64,000 bases of DNA, from NCBI RefSeq assembly GCF_001425045.1, contig NZ_LMDJ01000012.1, forward strand, positions 422,141-486,140, read 5' to 3'. Shown here one piece after another: positions 49,821-58,286 of this stretch. Made by a program: the position numbers and the translations under genes. This stretch comes from Massilia sp. Root351 (GTDB lineage: Bacteria; Pseudomonadota; Gammaproteobacteria; Burkholderiales; Burkholderiaceae_D). Every line of letters begins with the position of its first letter. The first letter of the stretch is position 1. The notes below the pieces were generated by a model, which saw nothing but the letters and a program-made list of their open reading frames with translations, ran no database searches and had not been told where the DNA came from.

Positions 49821-51836
49821 ATGCTTAATATTCTTGAAAGCATCTCCGATGCGACCACCAGCATCGATACGCTGGTAAAACTTTTCAATGCGCTGCGCCC
49901 CAAGCGCCCTGCCGATGCGGCCCAGGCGATCGCCAACGTGCGCACCCTGACCCGGCTGCTGAAGGCCGATCCGCTGCACGCCCAGGCGCTGCGCGACTAT
50001 CTGCTGCGCCTGCTCGCCGCGCGCCGCCATTCCAGCCTCTACACCGAGATCGGCGTGCTGTCGAACGACGGCTTCTTCACCGAGCTGAAACGCCGCATCG
50101 CCTACCGCGCGCTGCCGCCGGCGCTGGGCGACGAGTATCTGAGCGACGCGCTCGACCAGCTGGCCCACGAGGAAACCGACCACCTGTGGATCGGCGCCGT
50201 TCCCGCCGCCGACTGGCTGGAACTGTTCGACACCGTCTTCACCGCCGTGCCCGGCATGCGCAACGTCATGCTGCCCGGCTTGCTCGACGCGATCCGCACG
50301 CTGTCCTACCGCGTGGCCGCCATCGGCCTGGAACCGAAGCTGACCAACTTCCACACCGAAATCGAAGTCTTCGATTCGCCGTTCACCGAACAGAACCGCG
50401 AGGTGAACGCCTACCTGGAAGGCTACCGGCAACTGCTGGCGGGCCAGGCCGAACAAGTGGAGGACGCCGCCCACCTCCTGGTGATGCTGGACCAGTGCGA
50501 CGCCGTGGTGGCCAAGATCCGCAAGAAGGCGCTGGCGCAAGGCACCAGCATTGCGCTGACCTATCTGCTGGTCACGCTCACGCAAAGCATCGACCGCCTG
50601 CGCAAGCTGCTGTTCCTGGTCGACACCTCCGGCGGCCTGCTGGACGCGCCCGCCGGCGAACGCCGCGCGGCCGGCATTGCCCTGATGCTGGAGCTGATCG
50701 AAGCGCACAACAAGAAGTACACGGTGCGCGACCTGCTGGCCGATAACATTCACCTGCTGGCGCGCAACGTCACCGAAAACGCCAGCCGCACCGGCGAGCA
50801 CTACGTGGCCGACAACCGGGGCCAGCTGGGCGGCATGTTCCTGTCCTCGGCCGGCGCCGGCCTCATCATCGGCTTCATGGCGCTGTTCAAGATCCTGATG
50901 TCCTACCTGCGCGCCGCGCCGCTGGTGGAAGCCTTCCTGTTCAGCATGAACTACTCGCTGGGCTTCATGTTCATCCACCTGCTGCATTTCACCGTGGCCA
51001 CCAAGCAGCCGGCCATGACGGCCTCGCGCATCGCCACCGGCCTGCAGAGCCGCGACGGCAAATACCTCGACATCGACAGCATGGCCGAACTGGTCAACAA
51101 GGTGTTCCGCACGCAGGTGTGGGCGGTGCTGGGCAATCTGGCCACGGCCATCCCGACCGCCTGGCTGATCGCCTTCGGCTGGCAGAAGATCACCGGCCAC
51201 CACCTGGTGTCGCCGGAAAAAGCCATGCACCTGCTGCACGATATCGACCCCATCGGCAGCCCGGCGCTGCTGTACGCGGCGGTGGCCGGCGTGTGCCTGT
51301 TCCTGGCCGGCCTGATCTCGGGCTACTACGACAACAAGGCGCTCTACACCCGCTTCGCCCAGCGCATTGCGCAGCGGCGCGGCCTGGGCCGCCTCATCGG
51401 CCAGAAGCGCCTGGCCCGCCTCGGCCTGTACCTGGAGAACAACCTGGGCGGCCTGATGGGCAATTTCTACTTCGGCATCCTGCTCGGCAGCATAGGCACG
51501 CTGGGCTTCCTGCTCGGGCTACCGATCGACATCCGTCACGTAACTTTCTCGTCTGCCAACTTCGCGACAGCAATTGTGGGACTCGATCACAATGTCAGCT
51601 GGCAACTGGTGTTGAAGTCCGTATCGGGTTTCCTGGCGATCGGCGCGGTCAACCTGCTGGTCAGTTTCGCGCTGGCGCTGTGGGTGGCGCTGCGCTCGCG
51701 GCAGGTGCGCTTCAAGCATGGCTTTGCCCTGCTGAAAGCCCTGGGCCGCCGTTTCATCACGGCGCCGGTCGACTTCTTCCTTGGGGCCAGGGACACGGCC
51801 CCCATATTGCCGGATGAGACCACCATAAAGAGATAA
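49821..51836 (+). CDS. Gcr-family (SpecificRecomb) membrane protein
   Basis: 671 residues. The N-terminal half is soluble and helical (DATTSIDTLVKLFNALRP, DPLHAQALRDYLLRLL, YTEIGVLSNDGFF). The second half has seven or so membrane helices, for example SAGAGLIIGFMALFKILMSY, YSLGFMFIHLLHFTVATKQP and YAAVAGVCLFLAGLISG. The family is annotated as site-specific recombinase from the gonococcal gcr gene, but no serine or tyrosine recombinase motif exists and the membrane topology argues against DNA strand exchange. The gene is 3 bp from a phospholipase-D lipoprotein gene. I regard the role as membrane-related and unknown. Confidence 0.9.
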   Translation: MLNILESISDATTSIDTLVKLFNALRPKRPADAAQAIANVRTLTRLLKADPLHAQALRDYLLRLLAARRHSSLYTEIGVLSNDGFFTELKRRIAYRALPPALGDEYLSDALDQLAHEETDHLWIGAVPAADWLELFDTVFTAVPGMRNVMLPGLLDAIRTLSYRVAAIGLEPKLTNFHTEIEVFDSPFTEQNREVNAYLEGYRQLLAGQAEQVEDAAHLLVMLDQCDAVVAKIRKKALAQGTSIALTYLLVTLTQSIDRLRKLLFLVDTSGGLLDAPAGERRAAGIALMLELIEAHNKKYTVRDLLADNIHLLARNVTENASRTGEHYVADNRGQLGGMFLSSAGAGLIIGFMALFKILMSYLRAAPLVEAFLFSMNYSLGFMFIHLLHFTVATKQPAMTASRIATGLQSRDGKYLDIDSMAELVNKVFRTQVWAVLGNLATAIPTAWLIAFGWQKITGHHLVSPEKAMHLLHDIDPIGSPALLYAAVAGVCLFLAGLISGYYDNKALYTRFAQRIAQRRGLGRLIGQKRLARLGLYLENNLGGLMGNFYFGILLGSIGTLGFLLGLPIDIRHVTFSSANFATAIVGLDHNVSWQLVLKSVSGFLAIGAVNLLVSFALALWVALRSRQVRFKHGFALLKALGRRFITAPVDFFLGARDTAPILPDETTIKR

Positions 51837-51839
51837 ACC

Positions 51840-53234
51840 ATGACACTCCCAAGCGCACGCTGCTGGCTGGCAACCATACTGACCTGCTGGTCCCTGGTGG
51901 CGTGCGCTTCACTGCCCACCGTGGCAGTGGACGACGCCAAGGCCAAGGCCGCAGTCTCGGCCGCGCCGCGCATCGAGACCGCCAACGGCAAGCTGTCGGC
52001 CAACACCAGCGAATCGCTGCTGAACAAGCGCTGGGCCAAGGGCGCGCTGGACCTGGGGCAACAGGCGGCGCTGGAGGAAGCGGCCACCGGCGTGCCGCTC
52101 ATTGCCGGCAACAAGGTGCAGCTGCTGTTCGACGGCCCCGCCACCCTGACCGAAATGATGAAGGCCATCGGCGCGGCCAAGAACCACGTCAATTTCGAGA
52201 CCTACATCTTCGACGAGGACATGCTGGGCAACCAGTTCGCCGACCTGCTGCTGAAGAAGCAGGCCGAGGGCGTCACCGTCAACATTATCTATGACAGCGT
52301 GGGCACCATCGGCGTGCCGCAAGCCTTCTTCGACCGCATGCGCGCCGGCGGCATCAAGCTGGTGGCGTTCAACCCCGTGAACCCGGCCAAGGTGCGCGGC
52401 AACGGCTGGAAGGTGAACAACCGCGACCACCGCAAGATCCTCATCGTCGACGGCAAGGTGGCCTTCACCGGCGGCATCAACATCAGCGACACCTATTCGA
52501 AAAGCTCGCCGTTCCGCTCCAAGGCCAAGCCCACCGACAAAAAGGACGTGGGCTGGCGCGACACGCACGTGAAGATCGAAGGCCCGGCCGTGGCGGCCTT
52601 CCAGTGGCTGTTCATCCAGGCCTGGACCCAGCAGGACAGCGACGACCTGCGCGACGCCGACTACTTCCCCAACCCGGTGATCGCCGGCGACCGCATCGTG
52701 CGCGTGCTGGGCAGCGCGCCGGGCGGCAAGTTCGAAATCTTCAAAGCCTACCTGCTGGCCATGCAGGAGGCGAAGAAATCCATCCACATCACCATGGCCT
52801 ACTTCGTGCCGGACCAGCAGACCATGGACGCGCTGACGGCCGCCGCCAGGCGCGGCGTGGACGTGCGCCTGGTGCTGCCCAGCGTGTCCGACAGCGGCCT
52901 GGTGTGGCACGCCGGGCGCGCCAAGTACGACGAACTGCTGGAAGCGGGCGTGAAGATCCACGAATTGAAGCTGGCCGTGCTGCACGCCAAGACCGCCGTC
53001 ATCGACGGCGTCTGGTCCACCGTGGGTTCGACCAATCTGGACACGCGCAGCTTCCTGCACAACAGCGAAGTGAGCGTGATCGTGATGGGCGACTCTTTCG
53101 GCGCCGAGATGGAGCGCGCCTTCCAGGAGGACTTGCGCAACTCCACCGAGGTGAAGCTGGAGCAGTGGCGCCACCGGCCTTGGGGCATGCGCATGAAGGA
53201 ATGGTCGGCGCGGTTTATGGATTACTGGCTGTAG
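51840..53234 (+). CDS. phospholipase-D-superfamily lipoprotein (cardiolipin-synthase-like)
   Basis: 464 residues. Lipobox LVAC (Cys22). Two HKD motifs: His197-Lys199-Asp204 in DHRKILIVD, and LHAKTAVIDG near residue 380, each followed by the usual GGINIS and GSTNLD. Both are required for PLD chemistry, so cardiolipin synthesis or phospholipid transfer at a membrane is likely. It begins 3 bp after the Gcr-family gene, so they are probably one unit. The 3' end overlaps the aldolase gene on the other strand by 20 bp. Confidence 0.92.
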   Translation: MTLPSARCWLATILTCWSLVACASLPTVAVDDAKAKAAVSAAPRIETANGKLSANTSESLLNKRWAKGALDLGQQAALEEAATGVPLIAGNKVQLLFDGPATLTEMMKAIGAAKNHVNFETYIFDEDMLGNQFADLLLKKQAEGVTVNIIYDSVGTIGVPQAFFDRMRAGGIKLVAFNPVNPAKVRGNGWKVNNRDHRKILIVDGKVAFTGGINISDTYSKSSPFRSKAKPTDKKDVGWRDTHVKIEGPAVAAFQWLFIQAWTQQDSDDLRDADYFPNPVIAGDRIVRVLGSAPGGKFEIFKAYLLAMQEAKKSIHITMAYFVPDQQTMDALTAAARRGVDVRLVLPSVSDSGLVWHAGRAKYDELLEAGVKIHELKLAVLHAKTAVIDGVWSTVGSTNLDTRSFLHNSEVSVIVMGDSFGAEMERAFQEDLRNSTEVKLEQWRHRPWGMRMKEWSARFMDYWL

Positions 53235-53997
53235 CGTCCCGGTAAGCGCCGACGTGCGCCTTGAGTGCGCGGAAGCTCACGCCCCGGTCGTCGCCCAGCA
53301 GGAAGGCGCGCACCCCGCGCGCCAGCCATGCGGCATGCTGTCCGGCTTCGCGCGGGATGGCGCAGAACGGCACCTGGCGCGCCCGGCAGGCGTCGGCCAC
53401 GCGGCCGATGGCCGCCTGCACCTGCGGATGCTGCGCCAGCCCCGGATGACCCAGCGACTGCGACAGGTCGATGGCGCCTTCCAGCACCATGTCGATGCCC
53501 GGCACCGACAGGATGCTGTCGATATTCTCCACGCCCTGCGCATCTTCTATCATTGCCACCACCATGATTTCGCGGTTGGCCTGCCCGAAATAGTCCGTCA
53601 GCGGAATGGCGCCGAAGCCCGTGGTGCGGCCGCCGCTGATGCCGCGCCGGCCCAGCGGGTGGTAGCGGCTGGCTTGCACGGCGGCGCGCGCGTCGTCCGC
53701 CGTGCAGACGTGCGGCACCACCACGCCCATCGCGCCCGCGTCCAGCGCGCGCGTGATGTCCGCGCCGCCGCCCGCCGGCACCCGCACCAGCGCCGGCAAG
53801 CCCGCGCACTCGGCGGCGCGCAGCATATGCTCCAGCGTTTCCGGGTTGACGCAAACATGCTCCGTGTCGAGGATGACGAAGTCGTAGCCGGCGCAGGCGA
53901 TCATCTCCACCATCAGCGCGCACGGCATGGAATTGAGCAGGCCGTGCACGGCGCCGCCGCCGGACAGCTTTTGCCGCAGGCGGTTAGGCTTCAGCAT
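53215..53997 (-). CDS. HpcH/HpaI aldolase-family protein of the siderophore operon
   Basis: 260 residues from ATG 53997. TIM-barrel signatures: DFVILDTEHVCVNPETLEHM, MIEDAQGVENIDSIL (metal-binding Glu), and DMVLEGAIDLSQSLG (Asp). It overlaps the pvsE-like gene by 14 bp, so it is the sixth gene of the operon. A precedent for this family in siderophore clusters is SbnG, which makes citrate for staphyloferrin B. I infer a similar supply of citrate for vibrioferrin, but aldol cleavage is equally possible. Confidence 0.85.
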   Translation of the reverse strand: MLKPNRLRQKLSGGGAVHGLLNSMPCALMVEMIACAGYDFVILDTEHVCVNPETLEHMLRAAECAGLPALVRVPAGGGADITRALDAGAMGVVVPHVCTADDARAAVQASRYHPLGRRGISGGRTTGFGAIPLTDYFGQANREIMVVAMIEDAQGVENIDSILSVPGIDMVLEGAIDLSQSLGHPGLAQHPQVQAAIGRVADACRARQVPFCAIPREAGQHAAWLARGVRAFLLGDDRGVSFRALKAHVGAYRDATASNP

Positions 53998-55222
53998 GCA
54001 GATACCATTGATGCGGATGCCGGTGCCGCAGGAAGTCATGGTGCGATATGTGCCATGCGTAGGCGCCCGCCAGCGGGAACACCAGCACGTCGCCGCAGCG
54101 CACGCGCGACACCGGCACATCGAAAGCCAGCACGTCTTTCGGCGTGCACAGCTGGCCTACCACGCTGACCGCCGTGTCCTGCGCCTGCGGCCGCGCGTAC
54201 GGATAGGGCCAGGCCTCCACCGGCATCACATGGAAGGGGTGGCTGTGGCCCTGGGCGGGCGGCGTGCGGAAATGGTGCGTACCGCCGCGTCCGACCACAT
54301 AGGTCTTGCCATAGCTGGCCTTGATGTCGATCACTTCCATCGCGTAGTAGCCGCACCAGGCCGTCATGTAGCGCCCCAGCTCGAAGCGCAGTTTCACGCC
54401 GGGCATGGCTTCCTGTTGCATCAGGCGCGCCAGCTCCGAGCAGAAGCCCTGCCAGTCGAACTGCGCCTGCTCCTCGCGGTAGTTGACGCCGATGCCGCCG
54501 CCCACGTTGATGTGGCCGATGTCCAGGCCGTGCTGCGCGCACCACAGCTTGACCTGGCGCAGGTAGCTGGCCATCAGCCGCAGGTGCGCCTGCGCGTCGA
54601 GCTGATGCGACAGCAGGTGGAAGTGGAAGCCGCGCAGCGCCAGCTGCGGGTAGGCGCGCAGCCGCGCCAGCGCTGCCGGCAGCCCGGCGGCGGGGATGCC
54701 GAACGGCGTGGGTTTCCCGCCCATCATCAGGCGCGTCTCGGCCAGGCCGTCCAGCGCCAGGTTAATCCGCAGCAGCACCGGCACGCGGCCGCCCGGCGCC
54801 ACGTCCGCGCGCCGCGCCGCCAGGCTGCCCAGCCGTTCGATTTCGTGCACGCTCTCCAGGTGCAGCCCGTCCACGCCCAGCTCCAGTGCGGCTTGCAGTT
54901 CGCCATCCAGCTTGCCCGGCCCGCTGAAGATTACCGGCGTGTGCGGGAAATGCTCCCTCACCCACGCCAGTTCGCCGCCGGAGGACACCTCGAAGCCGTG
55001 CACCAGCGGCGCCAGCGTGCGCAGCACCGGCAGCTCGGAATTGGCCTTGATCGCGTAAAACAGCTCGCACTGCTGCGGCAATGCCGCCATCGTGCGCGCG
55101 GCGTGCGCGTGCAGGGCCTGCATGTCGTACACATAAGCGCACAACGGCTCGCGCGCCTCGGCCAGGGCATCCTGCAGCCCCGCCCGCAGGCGCCCGAACA
55201 CCGCATCCATCCTCAATTCCAT
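53984..55222 (-). CDS. pvsE: PLP decarboxylase, PvsE type
   Basis: 412 residues, fold type III. Lys59 in YAIKANSE binds PLP; GFEVSSGGEL, HFHLLSHQLD, INVGGGIGVNYR and the C-terminal CDVL-equivalent RCGDVLVFPLAGAY complete the pattern of DAP/ornithine/arginine decarboxylases. In vibrioferrin clusters PvsE provides the ethanolamine unit by decarboxylating serine or its citryl adduct. ATG 55222 (GGGAGG upstream) overlaps the pvsD-like gene by 10 bp; ATG 55210 is an alternative. Confidence 0.82.
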   Translation of the reverse strand: MELRMDAVFGRLRAGLQDALAEAREPLCAYVYDMQALHAHAARTMAALPQQCELFYAIKANSELPVLRTLAPLVHGFEVSSGGELAWVREHFPHTPVIFSGPGKLDGELQAALELGVDGLHLESVHEIERLGSLAARRADVAPGGRVPVLLRINLALDGLAETRLMMGGKPTPFGIPAAGLPAALARLRAYPQLALRGFHFHLLSHQLDAQAHLRLMASYLRQVKLWCAQHGLDIGHINVGGGIGVNYREEQAQFDWQGFCSELARLMQQEAMPGVKLRFELGRYMTAWCGYYAMEVIDIKASYGKTYVVGRGGTHHFRTPPAQGHSHPFHVMPVEAWPYPYARPQAQDTAVSVVGQLCTPKDVLAFDVPVSRVRCGDVLVFPLAGAYAWHISHHDFLRHRHPHQWYLHAEA

Positions 55223-57084
55223 GCGGCCTCCCGCGGCGCCATGGGATTGCCGACCGCGACATAGGTGGTGGCGCGGTCGGCGCGTTTGAAGAAGCGGTTC
55301 AGCAAATTGGTCTTGCCGGGCAAGGGCGCGCCGGCCAGCAGCTCGCCCAGGCGGGCTGCCGACTGGCTGTCCCCGTGCAGCTGCTGGTAGCGCGCGACGT
55401 GGTGCCGCACCACCGCCCACAAGCGCTTGCGCAGCAAGGCGTCGCGGCCGGCCAGCTGGTCCACCGCCTCGCAGAAGTTGTTGACGAACAGGCAGTAGGC
55501 GATGCGATTCCAGCCCAGGTCCGCGCTGTACCACAACGCCGTACGGGCCGCCTCGCTCACGCCGCGCAAGTCATCCGCGCTGTAGCGTTCGCGGGTCAGC
55601 TTGACGCCCTCGAAGTCGCGCAGGAAGACCTGGCACGGCAAGCCGCCGGCCACGCCCACCAGCACGTTCTGCAAGTGCGGTTCAAAGATCAGCCCATGCG
55701 CGAAATAGCAGTACAGCACCGGATACATCAGCTCTTCCACGTAGCACGAGAACCAGCGCTCGGCCATAGCGGTATCGCCGGCGCCGGTTGCGGCAGTGGT
55801 GCCGCCGCGCGCTTGCGCCACCAGTTCGCGCAGGCGCGCGGCGCCATGCACATGGTTGCCGAACAGCGCGCCGGCCAGCAGCGGCACCGCGCCGGGACGC
55901 AGGAAGTCCTGCCAGCCGCGCCGCAGTATCATGCCGAACGCTTCGCTCACGTCGCGGTCGCCGGCCGCGTCGCCGGACTTCAGGTCCACGCTCATGAAGG
56001 CCGGCTCCTCCAGCACCTCCAGGCCGGCAAAGCGCTGCTTCAGATCCGGCATCAGCCCGCGCATGATTTCGCTGACCTGCAACGCGCCTTCCAGTTCATA
56101 GTGTGCGTTCTTGCGCACGCAGTTGGTGATGCGGATATTCAGCGAGCACTTGTAGAAGTATTGCTGGTCCGGGTGGTACAGCGTGCGGATGGACGAGGTG
56201 GGGAAATAGTCGGCGCCATGCGGGCCGAGGTAGCGCAGCTTGCCCTGCTCCAGCGCGCCCGCCACCAGAGGATGCTCCAGCAGGTGGCTGGCCTGCCACG
56301 GATGCACCGGCAGCAGCGCATGGCTGTCGTCCGGCGCCAGGCCGGCCGGCGCTTGCGCCGCCACGATCCGGTCGCAGCTGCGCTCCAGCAGGGACCGCTG
56401 CATCAGGTGCTCACGCCGCACCGCGAAATAGTGCAGCGGGAAGCGCGCGCCGGTTTCCGGCGAGTAGCGCAGCATGTCGGCGTGGGTCACGCCCTGGCGG
56501 CTCTTCGGGGCCGGATGGAAGGGGTGGCCGAACAGCAGCGACTGCTCGGAGGCGATGAAGGCGGCGGCCGGCTGCGCGGCGAACGGGCCGGGGTCGGCCA
56601 CCGCCAGCACAGCCGCCGTCACGCCGACGCTGTCGCGCATCTGCTGCATCAATTCCTCGTTATGGCCAGTGCCGGTCTGCTGGCCCAGTTCGCGCAGCAG
56701 CGTAGCGGCCAGCGCTTCCCAGTCCAGTATCGCCCACGGCTTGCCGTCGGTCTTGGCGTAAAACGCCGAAACGTAGCTGAAGTTGCCCGTGTGCGACGGT
56801 GCGGCGACGGCCACCAGCAGCCGCGCACGCGTGTGCGGCAACGCAATCTGCAGCACGCCCGGCCCTGCGGCGCCGCCGGCACCGGCCACGGCGGCGCGCA
56901 TGGCCATGCGCAGGGACTGCGGCCAGTCGTCCTGCGCGCCGGGCGGGCCCACCTGAAGCTGGCCATGCGGCGCCGCCACTTCGCGGCAGTAGCAATTGAG
57001 CAGGGTTTCCATCGCGCGGCGCGCCGCGTCCAGTTGCGCATCCGCTTGCGCGTGTTGCGGGAAATTCGCGGTCATGACTTTCAT
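55213..57084 (-). CDS. pvsD: NIS siderophore synthetase, PvsD type
   Basis: 623 residues of the IucA/IucC family. Signatures: LLPVHPWQASHLL, PTSSIRTLYHPDQ, SLNIRITNCVRKN, FEPHLQNVLVG, FLRDFEGVKLTRERY. These enzymes adenylate citrate carboxylates and condense them with an amine or alcohol. Its ATG overlaps the exporter stop (ATGA). The operon order identifies it as the PvsD equivalent. The residues that would fix the substrate cannot be judged by eye. Confidence 0.85.
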   Translation of the reverse strand: MKVMTANFPQHAQADAQLDAARRAMETLLNCYCREVAAPHGQLQVGPPGAQDDWPQSLRMAMRAAVAGAGGAAGPGVLQIALPHTRARLLVAVAAPSHTGNFSYVSAFYAKTDGKPWAILDWEALAATLLRELGQQTGTGHNEELMQQMRDSVGVTAAVLAVADPGPFAAQPAAAFIASEQSLLFGHPFHPAPKSRQGVTHADMLRYSPETGARFPLHYFAVRREHLMQRSLLERSCDRIVAAQAPAGLAPDDSHALLPVHPWQASHLLEHPLVAGALEQGKLRYLGPHGADYFPTSSIRTLYHPDQQYFYKCSLNIRITNCVRKNAHYELEGALQVSEIMRGLMPDLKQRFAGLEVLEEPAFMSVDLKSGDAAGDRDVSEAFGMILRRGWQDFLRPGAVPLLAGALFGNHVHGAARLRELVAQARGGTTAATGAGDTAMAERWFSCYVEELMYPVLYCYFAHGLIFEPHLQNVLVGVAGGLPCQVFLRDFEGVKLTRERYSADDLRGVSEAARTALWYSADLGWNRIAYCLFVNNFCEAVDQLAGRDALLRKRLWAVVRHHVARYQQLHGDSQSAARLGELLAGAPLPGKTNLLNRFFKRADRATTYVAVGNPMAPREAAWN

Positions 57085-58286
57085 GGTTTCTCCAATGCGT
57101 ATTTTTGTGTGGGGGCGCAGGCCAGCGCCGCGGCATACAGGCCGCAGGCCAGCATCACGCCGGCGCCGGCGACGAAGGGCGCGCGCAGGCCGGTTTGCTG
57201 CACCATCAGGCCGGCGGCCAGGCCGGCCGCGACTGCGCCCCATTTGGAACTGCTTTCGAACCAGCCGAAGGTGTGGCCTGCGTTGTCATGCTGAACCAGG
57301 CTGGCGATCAGGCCGTGCAGCGCGAGATAGGCCAGCGTCATGCCCAAGCCCATCAGCACGCGCCAGGCGGCCAGCGGCTGCCAGTGCGCGCCGCCGCTCC
57401 AGGCCTGCCCGGCGAGCGCCAGCGCCAGCAACGCGCAGGCGCCCGCCATGGTGGCCGGCAGGTGGCTGCGGCCCAGCCAGCGGCTCAGCGGCACGGCGCA
57501 CAGCAGGTACACCAGGTGCGGCAGCCCGAACAGCAGCCCGGCGATGGCTGGCGTGGCCGCGCCTGCCTGCGCGTAGCTGACGAAGTACGGCATGGTGGCG
57601 ACGGTGGCGAACACGAACAGCCATTGCAGCAGGTAGACCTGGCGCGGCGTGGCGGCCACCGCTTCGACCCTGGCCGCCTGCGCCTTGGCCGCCTTGGCTG
57701 CGGCGCCGCTGGCCGGCAGCAGCCAGATGCCGAGCGCCGCGCACAGCGGCAGCGCGGCCAGCCAGCGGTACAGCAGCAGCGGCGAACCGGTCTGCATCAG
57801 CAGCCAGCCCAGTCCCAGCGGCGCGATCACCAGTGCGGCGCGGGCCGACCACTGCATCAGCGTCAGGCTGCGCATCAGCGCCGCGCCGCTGACCACTGTG
57901 GCCAGGTAGGCGTTGGAGGCCGAGAAGGTGCCGCCCAGCAAGCCTTGCAGCACCAGCGCGGCGACGAACCACTCTACGCTGGGCGCGAAACTGGCCAGCA
58001 GGAAGCTGGCCGCCAGACCGAGCTGGGCGCGCAGCAGCAGGCGCTTCTTGCCGTAGCGGTCCGCCAGCCGGCCCCACCACGGGCTGCTGAGCGCCGTGAA
58101 GAAGGTGGGCACCACGTATAGCCAGCCGGCCAGGAAGGGCTGGCCGCTGTGCAGCGCACCTTGCAGGATCAGCGCGAAGAATGGCGGCATGCCCAGCGCC
58201 GCGAACGCCGCCACGAAGTGGCACAGCATGACGGTACCGATCACCAGCCCCGGGCGGGTGCCGCCCGCCACGGCCGCTGCGCTCAT
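57081..58286 (-). CDS. pvsC: MFS siderophore exporter, PvsC type
   Basis: 401 residues with 12 hydrophobic segments, a standard major-facilitator protein. The loop GRLADRYGKKRLLL (motif A) follows helix 2. Its place between two NIS synthetase genes and the 4-bp overlaps at both ends (ATGA at 58283-58286 and 57081-57084) match PvsC, the vibrioferrin efflux pump. Confidence 0.85.
   Translation of the reverse strand: MSAAAVAGGTRPGLVIGTVMLCHFVAAFAALGMPPFFALILQGALHSGQPFLAGWLYVVPTFFTALSSPWWGRLADRYGKKRLLLRAQLGLAASFLLASFAPSVEWFVAALVLQGLLGGTFSASNAYLATVVSGAALMRSLTLMQWSARAALVIAPLGLGWLLMQTGSPLLLYRWLAALPLCAALGIWLLPASGAAAKAAKAQAARVEAVAATPRQVYLLQWLFVFATVATMPYFVSYAQAGAATPAIAGLLFGLPHLVYLLCAVPLSRWLGRSHLPATMAGACALLALALAGQAWSGGAHWQPLAAWRVLMGLGMTLAYLALHGLIASLVQHDNAGHTFGWFESSSKWGAVAAGLAAGLMVQQTGLRAPFVAGAGVMLACGLYAAALACAPTQKYALEKP

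Noticed and set aside
49821..51836. Gcr site-specific recombinase as a mobile element
   Set aside because: No catalytic recombinase motif, no flanking repeats, clear membrane helices.
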